From Acephala macrosclerotiorum (Eukaryota > Ascomycota > Leotiomycetes > Helotiales > Mollisiaceae): a stretch of 64,000 bases of DNA. Positions 26,853 to 37,735 of the stretch are shown here, piece by piece (within the stretch, counting starts at the first letter, position 1; each line of letters opens with the position of its first letter). Location: assembly GCA_014904845.1 (NCBI GenBank), contig MU119239.1, positions 1-64,000 of the forward strand, written 5' to 3'. The position numbers and the translations under genes are program-made. Below the pieces are notes generated by a model, which saw only the letters and a list, made by a program, of their open reading frames with translations, did no database searches and was not told the origin of the DNA.

Positions 26853-29807
26853 ATTAACGTTTTATATTTAAATAAAAAACTAGTTTTATAAGTAATAAAC
26901 TCGTTTATAGCGTTTTAAATTATTAGATTTATAAAAAATATATTTATAAAAATAATATAAAATATACTATATATATATTAAATCGATATATATTAAAAAC
27001 TATCGAATTATATTATTTATAACGTCGAAAAAAAAAATTTATAAAATTTTAATAAAACATTAAAATAATAACGATTAAAATTAAAAAAAATACTCGTTAA
27101 AATTTATAATAATATAAGAAAAATAAAGAAATATTATATTTTATTACGTCGAATTTATAAGATTATTTACGACGAATTAATCGAAAAATAAATTAATAAA
27201 AATATAATTTTATAAATAGTAATTAAAATTATTAATAATTCGATAAAATCGAATAATATTATATTTACGTTATTAATTTTTGAAATATACTTTAAAATAA
27301 TTAATAATAACGTATTATTATTATTAATTATTAAAAGAATTAAAATAATTCGAGTAATTATTAAAAAAATATATCGTTTATATATTTAACGTTAAATTAA
27401 TAACGCGTTTTTAATAAAAAACAATTTAATACGAAATTTATATTAAATTTATTAATTCTATTTAAAGTACGCATTTAATATAAAAAAAACAAATAAAAAA
27501 AATTATATAAATTATTAGTAATTAATAAAAAAATATATATAATCGATATATTTTATAAGTCGATTAATTTTCGTTTAACGATCGTTAAATTTTATTATAC
27601 GAAAAAAAAAATACTAAAAATTTATAATCGAATTAACGATTAAAAAAATAATTAAAAAAATTAAAAAAAAAAATTTTAATTTTTTTAATCGAACGAAATA
27701 AATAAAAAACTAATTAAAAAACGTAATTAAAAACGTTTAAAAGAATTACGAAATAAAAATATATATAATAAAAAATTTAAATAAAATAAATATTATAATT
27801 TTATTGAAAACGACGAAAAAAATTACAAAAATTTTAACGATTAATTTTTTATTATTATCGTTGAAAAAACTAAGATTTTTATAGTTTTTATAATAAATAA
27901 AAAAAAAGCGATATAAAATTATTATTAAAACTACGAAAAAAAAATATAATTACAATTTTTAAATAATTATTTAAAACGTTTTAAAAAAAAAATCAATAAT
28001 TTAATTATAAAAAAAGTTTTTAATTTCGTTTAATACGATTTTAATAAGTATATTAAAATTCGAATTTTTAATTCGAAATTAATTAGTAAAATTAAAAGTA
28101 AAATTATTAATATTTTCTATAAAAAATCGAAATTAGTAATTTAAAAATATAATAACGAAAAAAAAAAAAATTTTTACGTAATTTTCAATAATATAAAAAA
28201 TTAATTAACGACTAATTATTATTTTAATATTTTTTTTAATTTAATTTTTAAGTAAAAAAATTAAAATATAATTTCGTAATATTATTTAAATTTATATTTA
28301 ACTTACGATAAACTTTTAACGATTTATATTAATACGTTTATCGAAAAAAATTTACTATTTATATTTACTAAATACGATTATAATTATTTTAAAGTCTTTA
28401 TATATAATTGTAAAAATAAAAATATATTAATAAATTACGTATTCTAAATATTATAAAAAAAAATTATTTATAATTATATCGATATACGATTTTTATTTTC
28501 TAATTACGATTATTAAAAAAAATTTCAACGTTATTAAAATACAAATTAATAATACGTTTATATTAATAAAAAAAAAAAAATTATTTTTAAAAAAAATAAA
28601 TTTAATAAAATTAAATTTTTAATTAAATTTAAAAAAGTTTTAATACTAAAAATATTATTAATTTTTAATAAATGCATTTTAATTTAATTTAAAAATACAA
28701 TTTAATTACGATAAAAAAATAAAAATAAAAAAATTAAATTAATAAATATTAAATTATTTAATTTTTAAATTAAATATTAAAAATAACGAATTAAAAAAGT
28801 TTATATTATTACAATTTATTAATTTAAAACAATTTTCGATTTATTTATTATTATTTAATATTAAAATTTAATAAATAAAAAATTAAAATAATAAATTAAA
28901 AACTTAAATCGAAAATTCAAATATATTATTTTCGATTTATTTACGACGAAATTTTTTATTTTTATCGATAGTTTATTTATAAACAATAAAAATTTTAATT
29001 TTTAAATTAAATACAAAATTATTCTAATAAATAAATATTAATTAAACGATAAAAAATTCGAGATTAAAAAAAATTTTATTTATTATAATTTTATTAAAAA
29101 TAAACGCGTTATTAAAAACGTTTTAATTTTTGAAATATATAATATAATAAAAAAAAATCGATATAATAATTATAATCGAATTTACTATTAATATAATTAT
29201 TTAATAATTCGATTTTTTTTAAAATCTCGATAATCGTTTATATAAATTTATATTCGTTATATAAATATTTAATTAAACTGAGAACGATTAAAAAAAAGCG
29301 TTTTATAATCGATATTATAATTTTTCATTAATCGTATAAACGTAAAAAATTGTAAAAAATTCGATAAATTAACGATTAAAATAATTTAATAAATATTATA
29401 ATAAAATTAATATTTAATAAAACTTTAAAAAAGTTTCTAAATACGAATTATTTTAAAATTCGAATAAAAAAATAAATTAAAAAAAAAGAAAACAATAAAA
29501 ATAACGTAAAGAATTAAAAAAAATTATTAAAAAAAAAAAAAAAAAAAAAAATATTTTTATATTATATTTCGAATTTTATAATTACTTGATTTATAAAATT
29601 AAAAAAAAAAAAATTTATTTCAATCTCGACGCTTATAACTTTCGACGAACTTCGAAAACAGCGCTAATCTACTAGCGTTATTTTTAAAGTTTAATCATAT
29701 GATTTTTATATTAAAATATTAACGAGTTTTACGTATTAACGAACTACGATTAAAAAAAAAAAAAAAAACGCTTTTTTAAATAATTAAATTAAATTAGTTT
29801 TTATTAC

Positions 29808-29820
29808 AAAGAAAGAACGA
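29808..29820 (+). other. Polypurine-tract-like run before the 3' LTR of copy B
   Basis: AAAGAAAGAACGA lies 4 bases upstream of the LTR start, where plus-strand DNA priming occurs in LTR retroelements. In copy A the same place is a run of A. The match is by position and composition only. Confidence 0.5.
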
Positions 29821-29824
29821 CCAA

Positions 29825-30032
29825 TATAAATACAATATTAATTTAGTAATCACGTGCGGCACTAGGCCAAATCGGGACTAGCGCCGTTTGCGCTAAAATT
29901 GAAATTATATTTTTTAATTTTTACGCGTTTATTAGATTTAGAACTTACAATCAATCAACGAATCATTTAATTTATTTGTTTATTTCGTTTTTAGCTTATT
30001 ACTAGTAATAAATATCCTTGGTAATACTAATA
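29825..30032 (+). repeat. 3' LTR of copy B (208 bp)
   Basis: It starts TATAAATACAATATT and ends TAATACTAATA, immediately followed by the TAATA duplication. The core CACGTGCGGCACTAGGCC is intact. Confidence 0.88.
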
Positions 30033-30556
30033 TAATATAATATATATTAAAATAAATATAAATTTTTAAAATTAAAAATAATTAAAATTATAAATAATAT
30101 TATTAAAATATATATTAAAATAATAATATTATTATTATTAAAAATTTAATTTATTAATATTTAATTTTAATAAAAATTTTAAATTAAAAAATTATTATAA
30201 TATAATTTTTATTATTAAAAATTATTTAAAAAAAATAATTTTTAATAAAATAATTTAAAAACAATTTAAATTATATTAAAATATATAAATAAAAATAATA
30301 TTTATAATTAAATTTTTCTTTAAAAATTATATTTAAATTATAAATATTATAATAAAAATATTTAATATAATAATTAAATTAATTATAAAAATTTAATAAT
30401 AAATTAAAATAAAATATTTTATTTTATTTATAAAAATATAAAAACGTATTTAATATATTAATATATATTAAACGTTTTTATAAATATTATAATTAATATT
30501 TAATTTTTTAATAAATTTAAAATTATTAATATTAATTTATTTAAATAATTTTAAAA
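30033..30556. repeat. A+T-saturated repeat DNA right of copy B
   Basis: This is the right flank of the B insertion and, by the TAATA duplication, continuous in origin with 14290-17490. No gene is visible. Confidence 0.5.
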
Positions 30557-30571
30557 ATGTTTCTCTCGTTT

Positions 30572-30638
30572 CGAAAGAAAAAGTCCGTCCGCCGCCGACT
30601 CGCAAGCGAGCCAATCAGCGGACGGACTCTTTCTTTCG
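30572..30638. repeat. 20-bp-arm inverted repeat (cruciform candidate)
   Basis: The left arm 30572-30591 pairs with the right arm 30619-30638 over 20 bases with one mismatch. Each arm ends inward in GTCCGTCCG/CGGACGGAC. The 27-base loop holds its own small hairpin CTCGCAAGCGAG. Confidence 0.85.
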
Positions 30639-30848
30639 ACACTCGATGCACATTTTGCTCCGCAGGCCTCGCAAGGGCGCTCCTGCGAAGGGCTTCAAAG
30701 TCTTCGACTTTAGTAATTTACTCTTATTTTAAGTTTCAAGTCAAAAGCTCTTAATTTGAGCGTTTTATAAGCATTTGAAGTTAGTATAGTTATTGAGGTA
30801 AAGTTCTAGATTCTGCCGGCGGTGAAGCCGATAAGCTGATAAGCCCCT

Positions 30849-31300
30849 TAGTGCCTAAGGCAGAAACGCACTACCTGCGGAGCCTCATATTACCAAGAGG
30901 ACACCTCTTGGGACCCCCGTCTCTTATATTTAGTTCCTACGATCGATTTAATCAATTTAGATTACTTTATTTAGTATATAATTCCAGGGGGAGACCCCCT
31001 GGGACCCCCTCTTTAGAGCTGCGCAGCTGGATTAGAGAGTGTTTTACAGCTAGAAGCCTTGGTGCCTAAGGCAAAAACGCACTTCTAGTAGAGCCTCACA
31101 CCAAAGGGACACCCCCTGGGACCCCCGCCTCTTTTATTAAGTTACTACGATCAATCTAATCGATTTGGATTACTTTTCTTAGTATATAATTCCAGGGGGA
31201 GACCCCCTGGGACCCCCCTTGAAAGCTGCGCAGCTATAGAGATATCCAGCACTTAAGTGGGTGCCTTAATGCCTAAGGCAGAAGCGCACTTGGAAGAGTT
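30849..31300. repeat. Tandem repeat, about 208 bp period, two full units plus part of a third
   Basis: The word TGCCTAAGGCA(G/A)AA(A/G)CGCAC recurs at about 30851, 31062 and 31270. Units 1 and 2 also share TTAGTATATAATTCCAGGGG, a G5-A-G-A-C5 hairpin and AGCTGCGCAGCT. The third unit stops soon after the shared start. Confidence 0.85.
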
Positions 31301-31680
31301 TTGCGGTCGCGATTTTTGCTGAGTGCGATTATATTCTATTGATTTGCGCAACAACGGATTAATAGAATCGCTTGAAACTTGGAATCTGATTGTATTTAAT
31401 TGAGTTTCAATTTATTTACAAGTCTTATGAGATTTGGATTAATTAATAAGTTATAATTATAATCGTATATTGATGGAAGTTTTGGTGTTCTTCATCGGAT
31501 CGGCTGCATATTAGTCCGAAGTCACGAGACTGCGGATTTCTTAAGTGAACCAATCAAATCGCTGCATTTGGGCACCTCAGTTAAATTTGAGCAAAATCGC
31601 CCATAGTTGAGATGACTCGTGCCACGTGAATAACACGTGATTTAATAAAAGTTGACATTAGTCCTCATGGCGAACGGCCA

Positions 31681-33440
31681 ATAATAATTTTTATTATTTT
31701 TAATAATTATATATTTAATTTAAAAATTAATATTATTTTTTTTTATATATATAATATTAATATTTTTTATAATAAACGATTTTATTTAAATATAATAATT
31801 TAATTAATTTATTAAAAAAAATACGTAATATATAATAAATATTAAAATTTTAATTATATTACGTTTATAATTATAATTTATTAATTAATTTAAATAAATT
31901 AAAATTTAATTAAATATTATTAAATTTTAAATTTTAAATAATTTTATTAATTTATTATTATATAAATTAATAAAATATAATTATATTTAAATAAAATTAT
32001 AATTATAAAAATTTTAAATACATTTTTATTTTAAATATTAAAATTAATAATTGTTTTTTAATAAAAAATATTAAAACTTTTTAAATATATTTTTATTTTA
32101 AATATTAAATATTTTTATAATTATATATTAAATAAAATAATTAAAAATAATTAAATTAATCGTAATAATTTAATATAAAATTTTATAAAAAGTACGTTTT
32201 TATTTAAAAGATTAAAATATTTAAATATTAAATATTTTTATAATTATATAATTTTTAAAAAAAAAATATTTTTAAATTTATTTTTTTTAAAATTATATAT
32301 TAAATAAAATAATTTAAATTAATTAAATCGATTATAATAATTAAATATAAAAACGAATATTTTAAAAAATATTTTTTAATATAAAATTTTATTAAAAAAA
32401 AAATTTTATTTTAAATTAAAAAATTTTAATTTAAAATTTAAAATAAAAATAAATTATTAAAATTAAAAATTTTATAATTTTTTATAAAAACGTTTTTAAA
32501 AAATTTATAAAAAAAAATATATATTAAAAAAAAAAAACTCGTTCGTTATTAATTTATTTAACGAATTATTAAACGAGTTTTTTTTTTTAAAAAAAAAATA
32601 TTTTAATTATTTTAATATTTATTTTTTAATTTTATATTTATATTATTTAATTATATAAATAAATAAAATATAATTATTAATATTATAATATTAATTTAAT
32701 ATAAAAAAATTATATTTAAAAATTTTAAAAATTATAAATATTATTTAAAATATTAATTATTTAATATATTTTTTAATTTTATTTTTAATATATTTATAAT
32801 TATATTATTATTATTATTTATAAATATAATTTATAATTATTATAAATTTATAATATAATAATTATTTTATTAAATATATATTTAATTTTTAATAAACGAA
32901 AAATATAATATTTTATATTTTTATAATAATTATAATTTAATTTAAAATTTTATTATTAATAATTAAATTTTTAAATTTAAATTTATTTAATTAATATAAA
33001 AAAAATTAATTTTAATTTTTTATTATTAATTAATTTAATAATATAAATATTATAAATTTAAATAAAATAATATATTTAATAAATTTAATTAAATATAAAA
33101 ATATTATATTTATTATAATATTTATTTAATTTTAATAAAAAAAATTTTAAATATAATTAAATTAATTTAAATTAAAAAATTTAATTTAAAATATAATTAT
33201 TAAAATTTAATTAAATTTAAAATTATATTAATATATTTTATATTAAAATTTTATAATAATATACTTTAATACGCGTTTAATAAAATTAATTAAAACTTTT
33301 AAAATAAAATTTTATAATATAAAAAATTATATATATTAAATTTTAAGTAATTTAATTTTAAATTTATTACGTATTATATATTTATAAATTTTAAAATATT
33401 TAATCGTTTAAAACTCGTTTAAAAGACTTGAAGCGTTTAA
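31681..33440. repeat. A+T-saturated repeat block, right edge of the AT region
   Basis: Near-total A/T with sparse CpG. The part 32450-32570 repeats 16930-17060. Composition returns to normal between about 33400 and 33470. There is a partial inverted repeat (GGTCTGGCTAA near 33470 against GAGCTAACCAGAC near 33550) just past the edge. No gene is seen. Confidence 0.6.
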
Positions 33441-33600
33441 AGCGTTTAAAAGAATAAGCTATTATCTGATTGGTCTGGCTAAACGGCTTTAGTCTGAGCC
33501 CAGACTAATCGCAATTTAATAGGCTCGGCAGACGGCGTTCCAGACTGGAGCTAACCAGACAGGGAATGGCGCGTCGGCCCGATTACTATCGAATCTCCGG

Positions 33601-35297
33601 TCAAATTGAAATTTGCCGATGAGTACTAAAACCACTCGAAAGTCTAACAGGCAGGTCATTGCCAATAAATTCTGTCCAACTTGCCCACATCAATTGAGAG
33701 AGAATGTCGTCCCTCCACACGCCGCAAATGTATACAATACCGTCTAAAGAATCATTTCTCGTAGCCGCTAGTCCTGAAATAGCCGCAAGGCAATCAGTAG
33801 GGAATGTGAGATCACACATGTTGAATTCTTCCACCAAATCCATCTATGAACCACTGGTACTAGATTTAGGCTTGCCCAAGAAGTTCTGCTTCTGTCACTA
33901 GCAATTGTGCATTCGTAGCACTCTTGAGATGTGCATCCCCAGGCCATCTCCTGTGCTGCAAAGAACAGCGTACGAGGTGCCAACAATCGCTCTTGGAGAA
34001 CCCACCCTCGAGCTGATAGCTTACTGGTGATCCTTCTCGTGTTGTGTGCAATCTCAGTTGTCGAGCTCTCTGGTTGCAGTCGGAAATGTACCTTGACATT
34101 CTTGTCATCGTTTGCTAGGCATGTTATCGTCCAAGTCTCGGGCTAGGAATAAGAAAGCCACTTGAACTGTCTGTAGCTGCTCCGGCTGCAATGGTGATAT
34201 AGGAGTTTCGAAATACATCGCACATCATCTCTGCTTCTTGTGCCCAATCTTCTAATGAGGCTTGGATGATGCACAAGGCGTCAATCCAAAGAAATGATAT
34301 TCCTAGAGCTCTAGTGACAAGAATAGCGTCCTTGAAAATTTGAGGAAGTGTCTCGAAGGGCAAACTCTTTGTGTGGGACTCTAAGGAAGCTTCTTTTGCT
34401 ACTAGATTCGGGCGATCGCACCATGGGCGACTCAGACATGCATAGCGAGCGGGTTCCCCATGGCTGATACGCAACACTGGATTTGTATCTTCAGATCCGA
34501 CGTGAATGACACGTGTGGGGAGAGGTGTCAAATCCATGGTTGACATTGTGGATGCGATCCCAAGACAGCTGCACAATCTTCGAGCCATTAAGAAGCGAGA
34601 TGGAAATGATCCTTTGATAATGGATCTGCAGATACTGTTGTCGCTGGTCCTATGATCGGCCAAATGGTAGCCTCATCTGGAGCAACAAATCAGCATAGAT
34701 AAAATAGAGACATAAAGTAGAGAAGGAAAACACTGGCTGATGGCCGTTCGAGATACTTACTGATATGAGCATAGAAGTCGATAAGAGCGCTGTTATAGTC
34801 GACTGTATAACGAACACTCATTGGCTCATCATACCTCTTTAGAAAATAGGCTGCCATCCATGACTTTCCCGCCAATCTTGTGCGTACCATTTGCGCCCTT
34901 CACGGAGCATTGTACAAGCCGCGCATCCTTCTAGAGCAGACTTTTCAATTTTCTTCCCATCGAGATGGAATATCCTAGCCTCGCCCCAACTCCAGTTAAG
35001 ACCCTTGCAAGTGTTGCATGGAGCAGATCCTCCTGCCACTTGAAGGCTTTTTTCAGAAATTGTGCCTTGAGAAATGGAGAGACCATGAGATGGTGAGGTA
35101 CAGCGAACAAAGAAGGGGAACTGGGTATGCTTCAAAAGCGCTACAAAGGTTGCCTCCAGATCAGCAGGAAGAATTGACGACGGACAAGGATTCTCGCAGC
35201 GTTGCTCCGCGGCTGCAATTGGACGGAGAATAGTGCAGGGTGCCCTTCCCATTGCGCCCACCGAAGAAACACTCGCAACGAGACTGCCGAATGGCAA
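33601..35297 (-). pseudogene. HET-domain (heterokaryon incompatibility) protein, broken
   Basis: The pieces read in order on the minus strand as a HET protein. The N-terminal frame 35297-34839 has CNTCKGLNW and GCAACTMLREG, the cysteine pairs usual before the domain. An 84 bp intron at 34677-34760 has GTAAGT, CTGAT and CAG. The HET core near 34500-34130 shows LPTRVIHVG, YACLSRPWC in place of the usual Y-x-A-L-S-Y-x-W-G, LPFETLPQIFKDAI, LGISFLWIDALCI and SYITIAAGAA. GWVLQERLLAPRTLFF follows. HET proteins drive cell death when unlike individuals fuse. At least four breaks are visible: frame changes near 34870, 34530, 34140 and 33900, plus in-frame stops at AS*WLEDC and just before MDLVEEFN. The tail is missing next to the AT block. 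It is inactive as it stands. Confidence 0.85.
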
Positions 35298-35423
35298 CGA
35301 AAGGGCTGGTCAACAAAACTTCGAGGAGAGGAAATCGCAGCACATAAACTATGTGCTCTAAGGATCGAGGGGAGAGAAGTAGCGAGGTGCAAGACAAGGC
35401 AAGAGAACGTGACTCTAACTTTG

Positions 35424-36431
35424 ACCAATCACGACTTCCTCTCTGACGAAGAAGGAACCATACACAATTAGATTTCCCACACTCAGAAACGCATCTTATT
35501 GGTGTTCAGCTGATGTGCTTGATCCAGAACCCCGTTTTCGGCCTCCAAATTTGCGGCTGACATATCCAGTTCGAACAACTCATCGACACACAACATAAGA
35601 ACGAGGTTGCTGCCAACCAATCATAATACCCTCTCTAACAGAGAGTACACCACCCACAACCATATTTCCAACTCTCAAAGACGCATGCCATTGGTTCTCT
35701 ACCGGAGAACGGAAAACAGGAAACAAACGCGCTCCCAGTCACTTACGACAGGAATAAACACTTACCCGATGACGAAGCCAGATACAACAGAGGATTTACA
35801 ATGCATTTCTGGATTTCCGACCCTCAAGAACGCATACTATTGGTGTTCCTGCAAGGCTGTCTTTCCAGTTGTATTGCCAGCCTTGGCCTCCAAACTCGTG
35901 GCTTCGTCCCCAAACCCCGAAGCAACGCACAAAATGTCTACCAATAACAACGCCAGACATGGCAGAAGAGGCACCACCCCACAGAGAAGACACCACTCAC
36001 AACCAGATTTTCAACTCTCAAAATCACATCCTATTCGTGAGAATGCACCCACACTTTTTTTTTGCGACAGCAGGTCGGCCTCCAAATTTGCGGCTGAAGT
36101 GTTACACTTTTCCTCATCAGGCTGCATCAGCAAACAAACGATACTGCAACGAACCAATCACAGCACCGTAAACAGTAAAGAAAGCACCGCCCACAACCAG
36201 ATTTCAAACCCTCGGAAATGGATACTATTGGTCTGGCAGCCCGTCCTAATTAGAGCATCTGTGTTTTCGGCCTCCAAACTCGTGACACGCATCAAACTTG
36301 AACTAATCACAACACCAAATACCCCCCAAGACGCACACGTATCTGCTAAATTTCGCACACCCAAAACTGAAACAATTCCACTCAGGGTTCGCATTTTTAA
36401 CTTTACAACAGGCACGGCCTCCAAATCCTGA
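35424..36431. repeat. Degenerate tandem repeat, period about 192 bp, six units
   Basis: Two anchors recur in phase. ACCAATCA with (T/C)CAGAAACGCAT-like words stands at 35484, 35676, 35825, 36019 and 36213, with spacings 192, 149, 194 and 194. GCCTCCAAA stands at 35541, 35886, 36078, 36270 and about 36417. Units also share CCACAACCA and ATTGGTGTTC/ATTGGTCT words. The unbroken 274-codon plus frame over 35607-36431 is explained by the repeat having few stops in that phase; its predicted protein is low-complexity and matches nothing I recognise. Confidence 0.8.
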
Positions 36432-37735
36432 AGTATTATAACTTCAAGCTCTGGCGACAGCTATCACGACTAAGTCGCGATAAACAAGTACTTTTTGCTG
36501 AAGAACGACGATATGCTGGGAAGAAGTAAATACCGCCACTTGACTTTCGATTGAGATTACTTAGTAAGAGGGTGTTATAAATCAGAATGGAACGAATGGG
36601 GTTACTGTGTGTTGAATAGCAACGGAACATGCACTAGCACACAACATCAATAAAATTTTCTAGCAATACATTGTAAGCATAGAAGACGACATACACGAGT
36701 GCTGCAGATAGGACAGGACAGGAAAGCTTTGAAAAGCCATATCAAACTGGTCTTTCAAATTTTTATTTGTATTTTCATCTCTGAACACGGAACTTGATTT
36801 ACTGCACATCAATCACTCCCTTTCGAACAGACGCCAAATAAAAGATCCCAAGGTGTTGATCAGGACGAGAAATTCGGAAACATCAAACAGGAATATCAAG
36901 CATGATGAAGAACACGAACGGCAGTGAAAGATGTTGGAACGCATGAAGAACCCTTTTGTAAACCAGGTTTCGCGGATACGGCCCGAGCCGACCGGAAGCA
37001 CGAAGTTTGGTTTCAAGGTTGGTTTCAAGGTAAGGCATTGGTTGACAAGGAATGCCTGCATTGCAGATGTGAACATTCCTGTCAACATTCCACACGAGAA
37101 GGAATGAATGATTGCATTCCAATGAAAAAGCATATTAATTGAAGACAAGAAGCACTTGCTCGTGACAATACCTGTTCAAGATCTGAGGTCAAAACAAACA
37201 AGCATTGATGAAAGTGCCTCGACATAACGGATCACAAACATCACGGTGCAACAGGAAAAGCCAGGTTATTTTTCACCTCCATGCATTCAACCACTCATCT
37301 ACCATCCTATCTACAATTTAGAAAGGAAAAAGCAATTTTCAACTCCATCGACCACCAGACAACATCACCCTCAACCAAGTCCCATCCAATCCCCTCCTTA
37401 AAGTCAGGCATCAACCATACCCAAGAGTGCAGGACGCACAGACCAAGAAAGAAATTTTCAGAGCAAAGGAACTCGAGTAGTGTGTCCGAAGACGACAAGA
37501 AGAGAGCGATCGCAAGGCATGAAGAAACGAATCCACGAAAACTATCCATCATTATGCAACTCCATCATCCAGATCCACCAATAAACAATTTGTAATTTCC
37601 TTGCACTAAGTGCACCAGACGATGAGGCCAGAGTTCTTTCCATTCCATTTTTCTACTGTTGTATGTTCGCATCTTCCGCCATCAAATCACCATGCACCAT
37701 GTAAGGACAATGAATGAGTGAGAGAGGAAAATGCT
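36432..37735. other. Intergenic, no recognisable gene
   Basis: Composition is normal. A short direct repeat GGTTTCAAGGTTGGTTTCAAGG stands near 37009. The last few hundred bases should hold the hex1 3' UTR (hex1 is on the minus strand). Frames of up to about 110 codons on both strands show no family signature. Confidence 0.4.

Larger units (their letters stand above)
17491..30032 (+). mobile_element. LTR retrotransposon copy B, RIP-degraded, split by a nested copia element
   Basis: LTRs lie at 17491-17702 and 29825-30032, with the pentamer TAATA directly outside both ends (17486-17490 and 30033-30037) as a target-site duplication. Without the nested copia element (20540-26852) and its duplicated ATTAA the length is about 6.2 kb, matching copy A without its insertion. 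A purine run sits just inside the right LTR, supporting plus orientation. The coding sequence is destroyed. Compared with A it keeps CpG cytosines but has lost many G residues to A, so the two copies were mutated mainly on opposite strands. Confidence 0.9.
30557..31680. other. Base-balanced, hairpin-rich island inside the AT block
   Basis: An abrupt return to normal composition for about 1.1 kb, with AT-saturated DNA on both sides. It opens with a long perfect-looking hairpin, carries GC-rich short palindromes (GGCTTCAAAGTCTTCG type, AGCTGCGCAGCT, CCAGGGGGAGACCCCCTGG) and two to three tandem copies of a roughly 208 bp unit, then a hairpin-poor 380 bp tail holding two close CACGTG sites near 31624-31640. 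The short frames at 30557-30754 and 30851-31069 simply cross the hairpins and are not taken as genes. The style of scattered GC hairpins recalls fungal mitochondrial intergenic DNA, which is a hypothesis only. Confidence 0.7.

Noticed and set aside
30557..31069. Two short plus-strand frames in the hairpin island
   Set aside because: They read straight through inverted repeats and tandem units; nothing indicates coding.
30849..31300. CRISPR-like spaced repeats
   Set aside because: Only two to three long units with palindromes and no uniform spacers; the genome is eukaryotic.
35607..36431. A 274-codon plus-strand frame that could be called a hypothetical protein
   Set aside because: It lies wholly on the 192 bp tandem repeat, changes register at the 149 bp unit, and has no domain or codon-like pattern.
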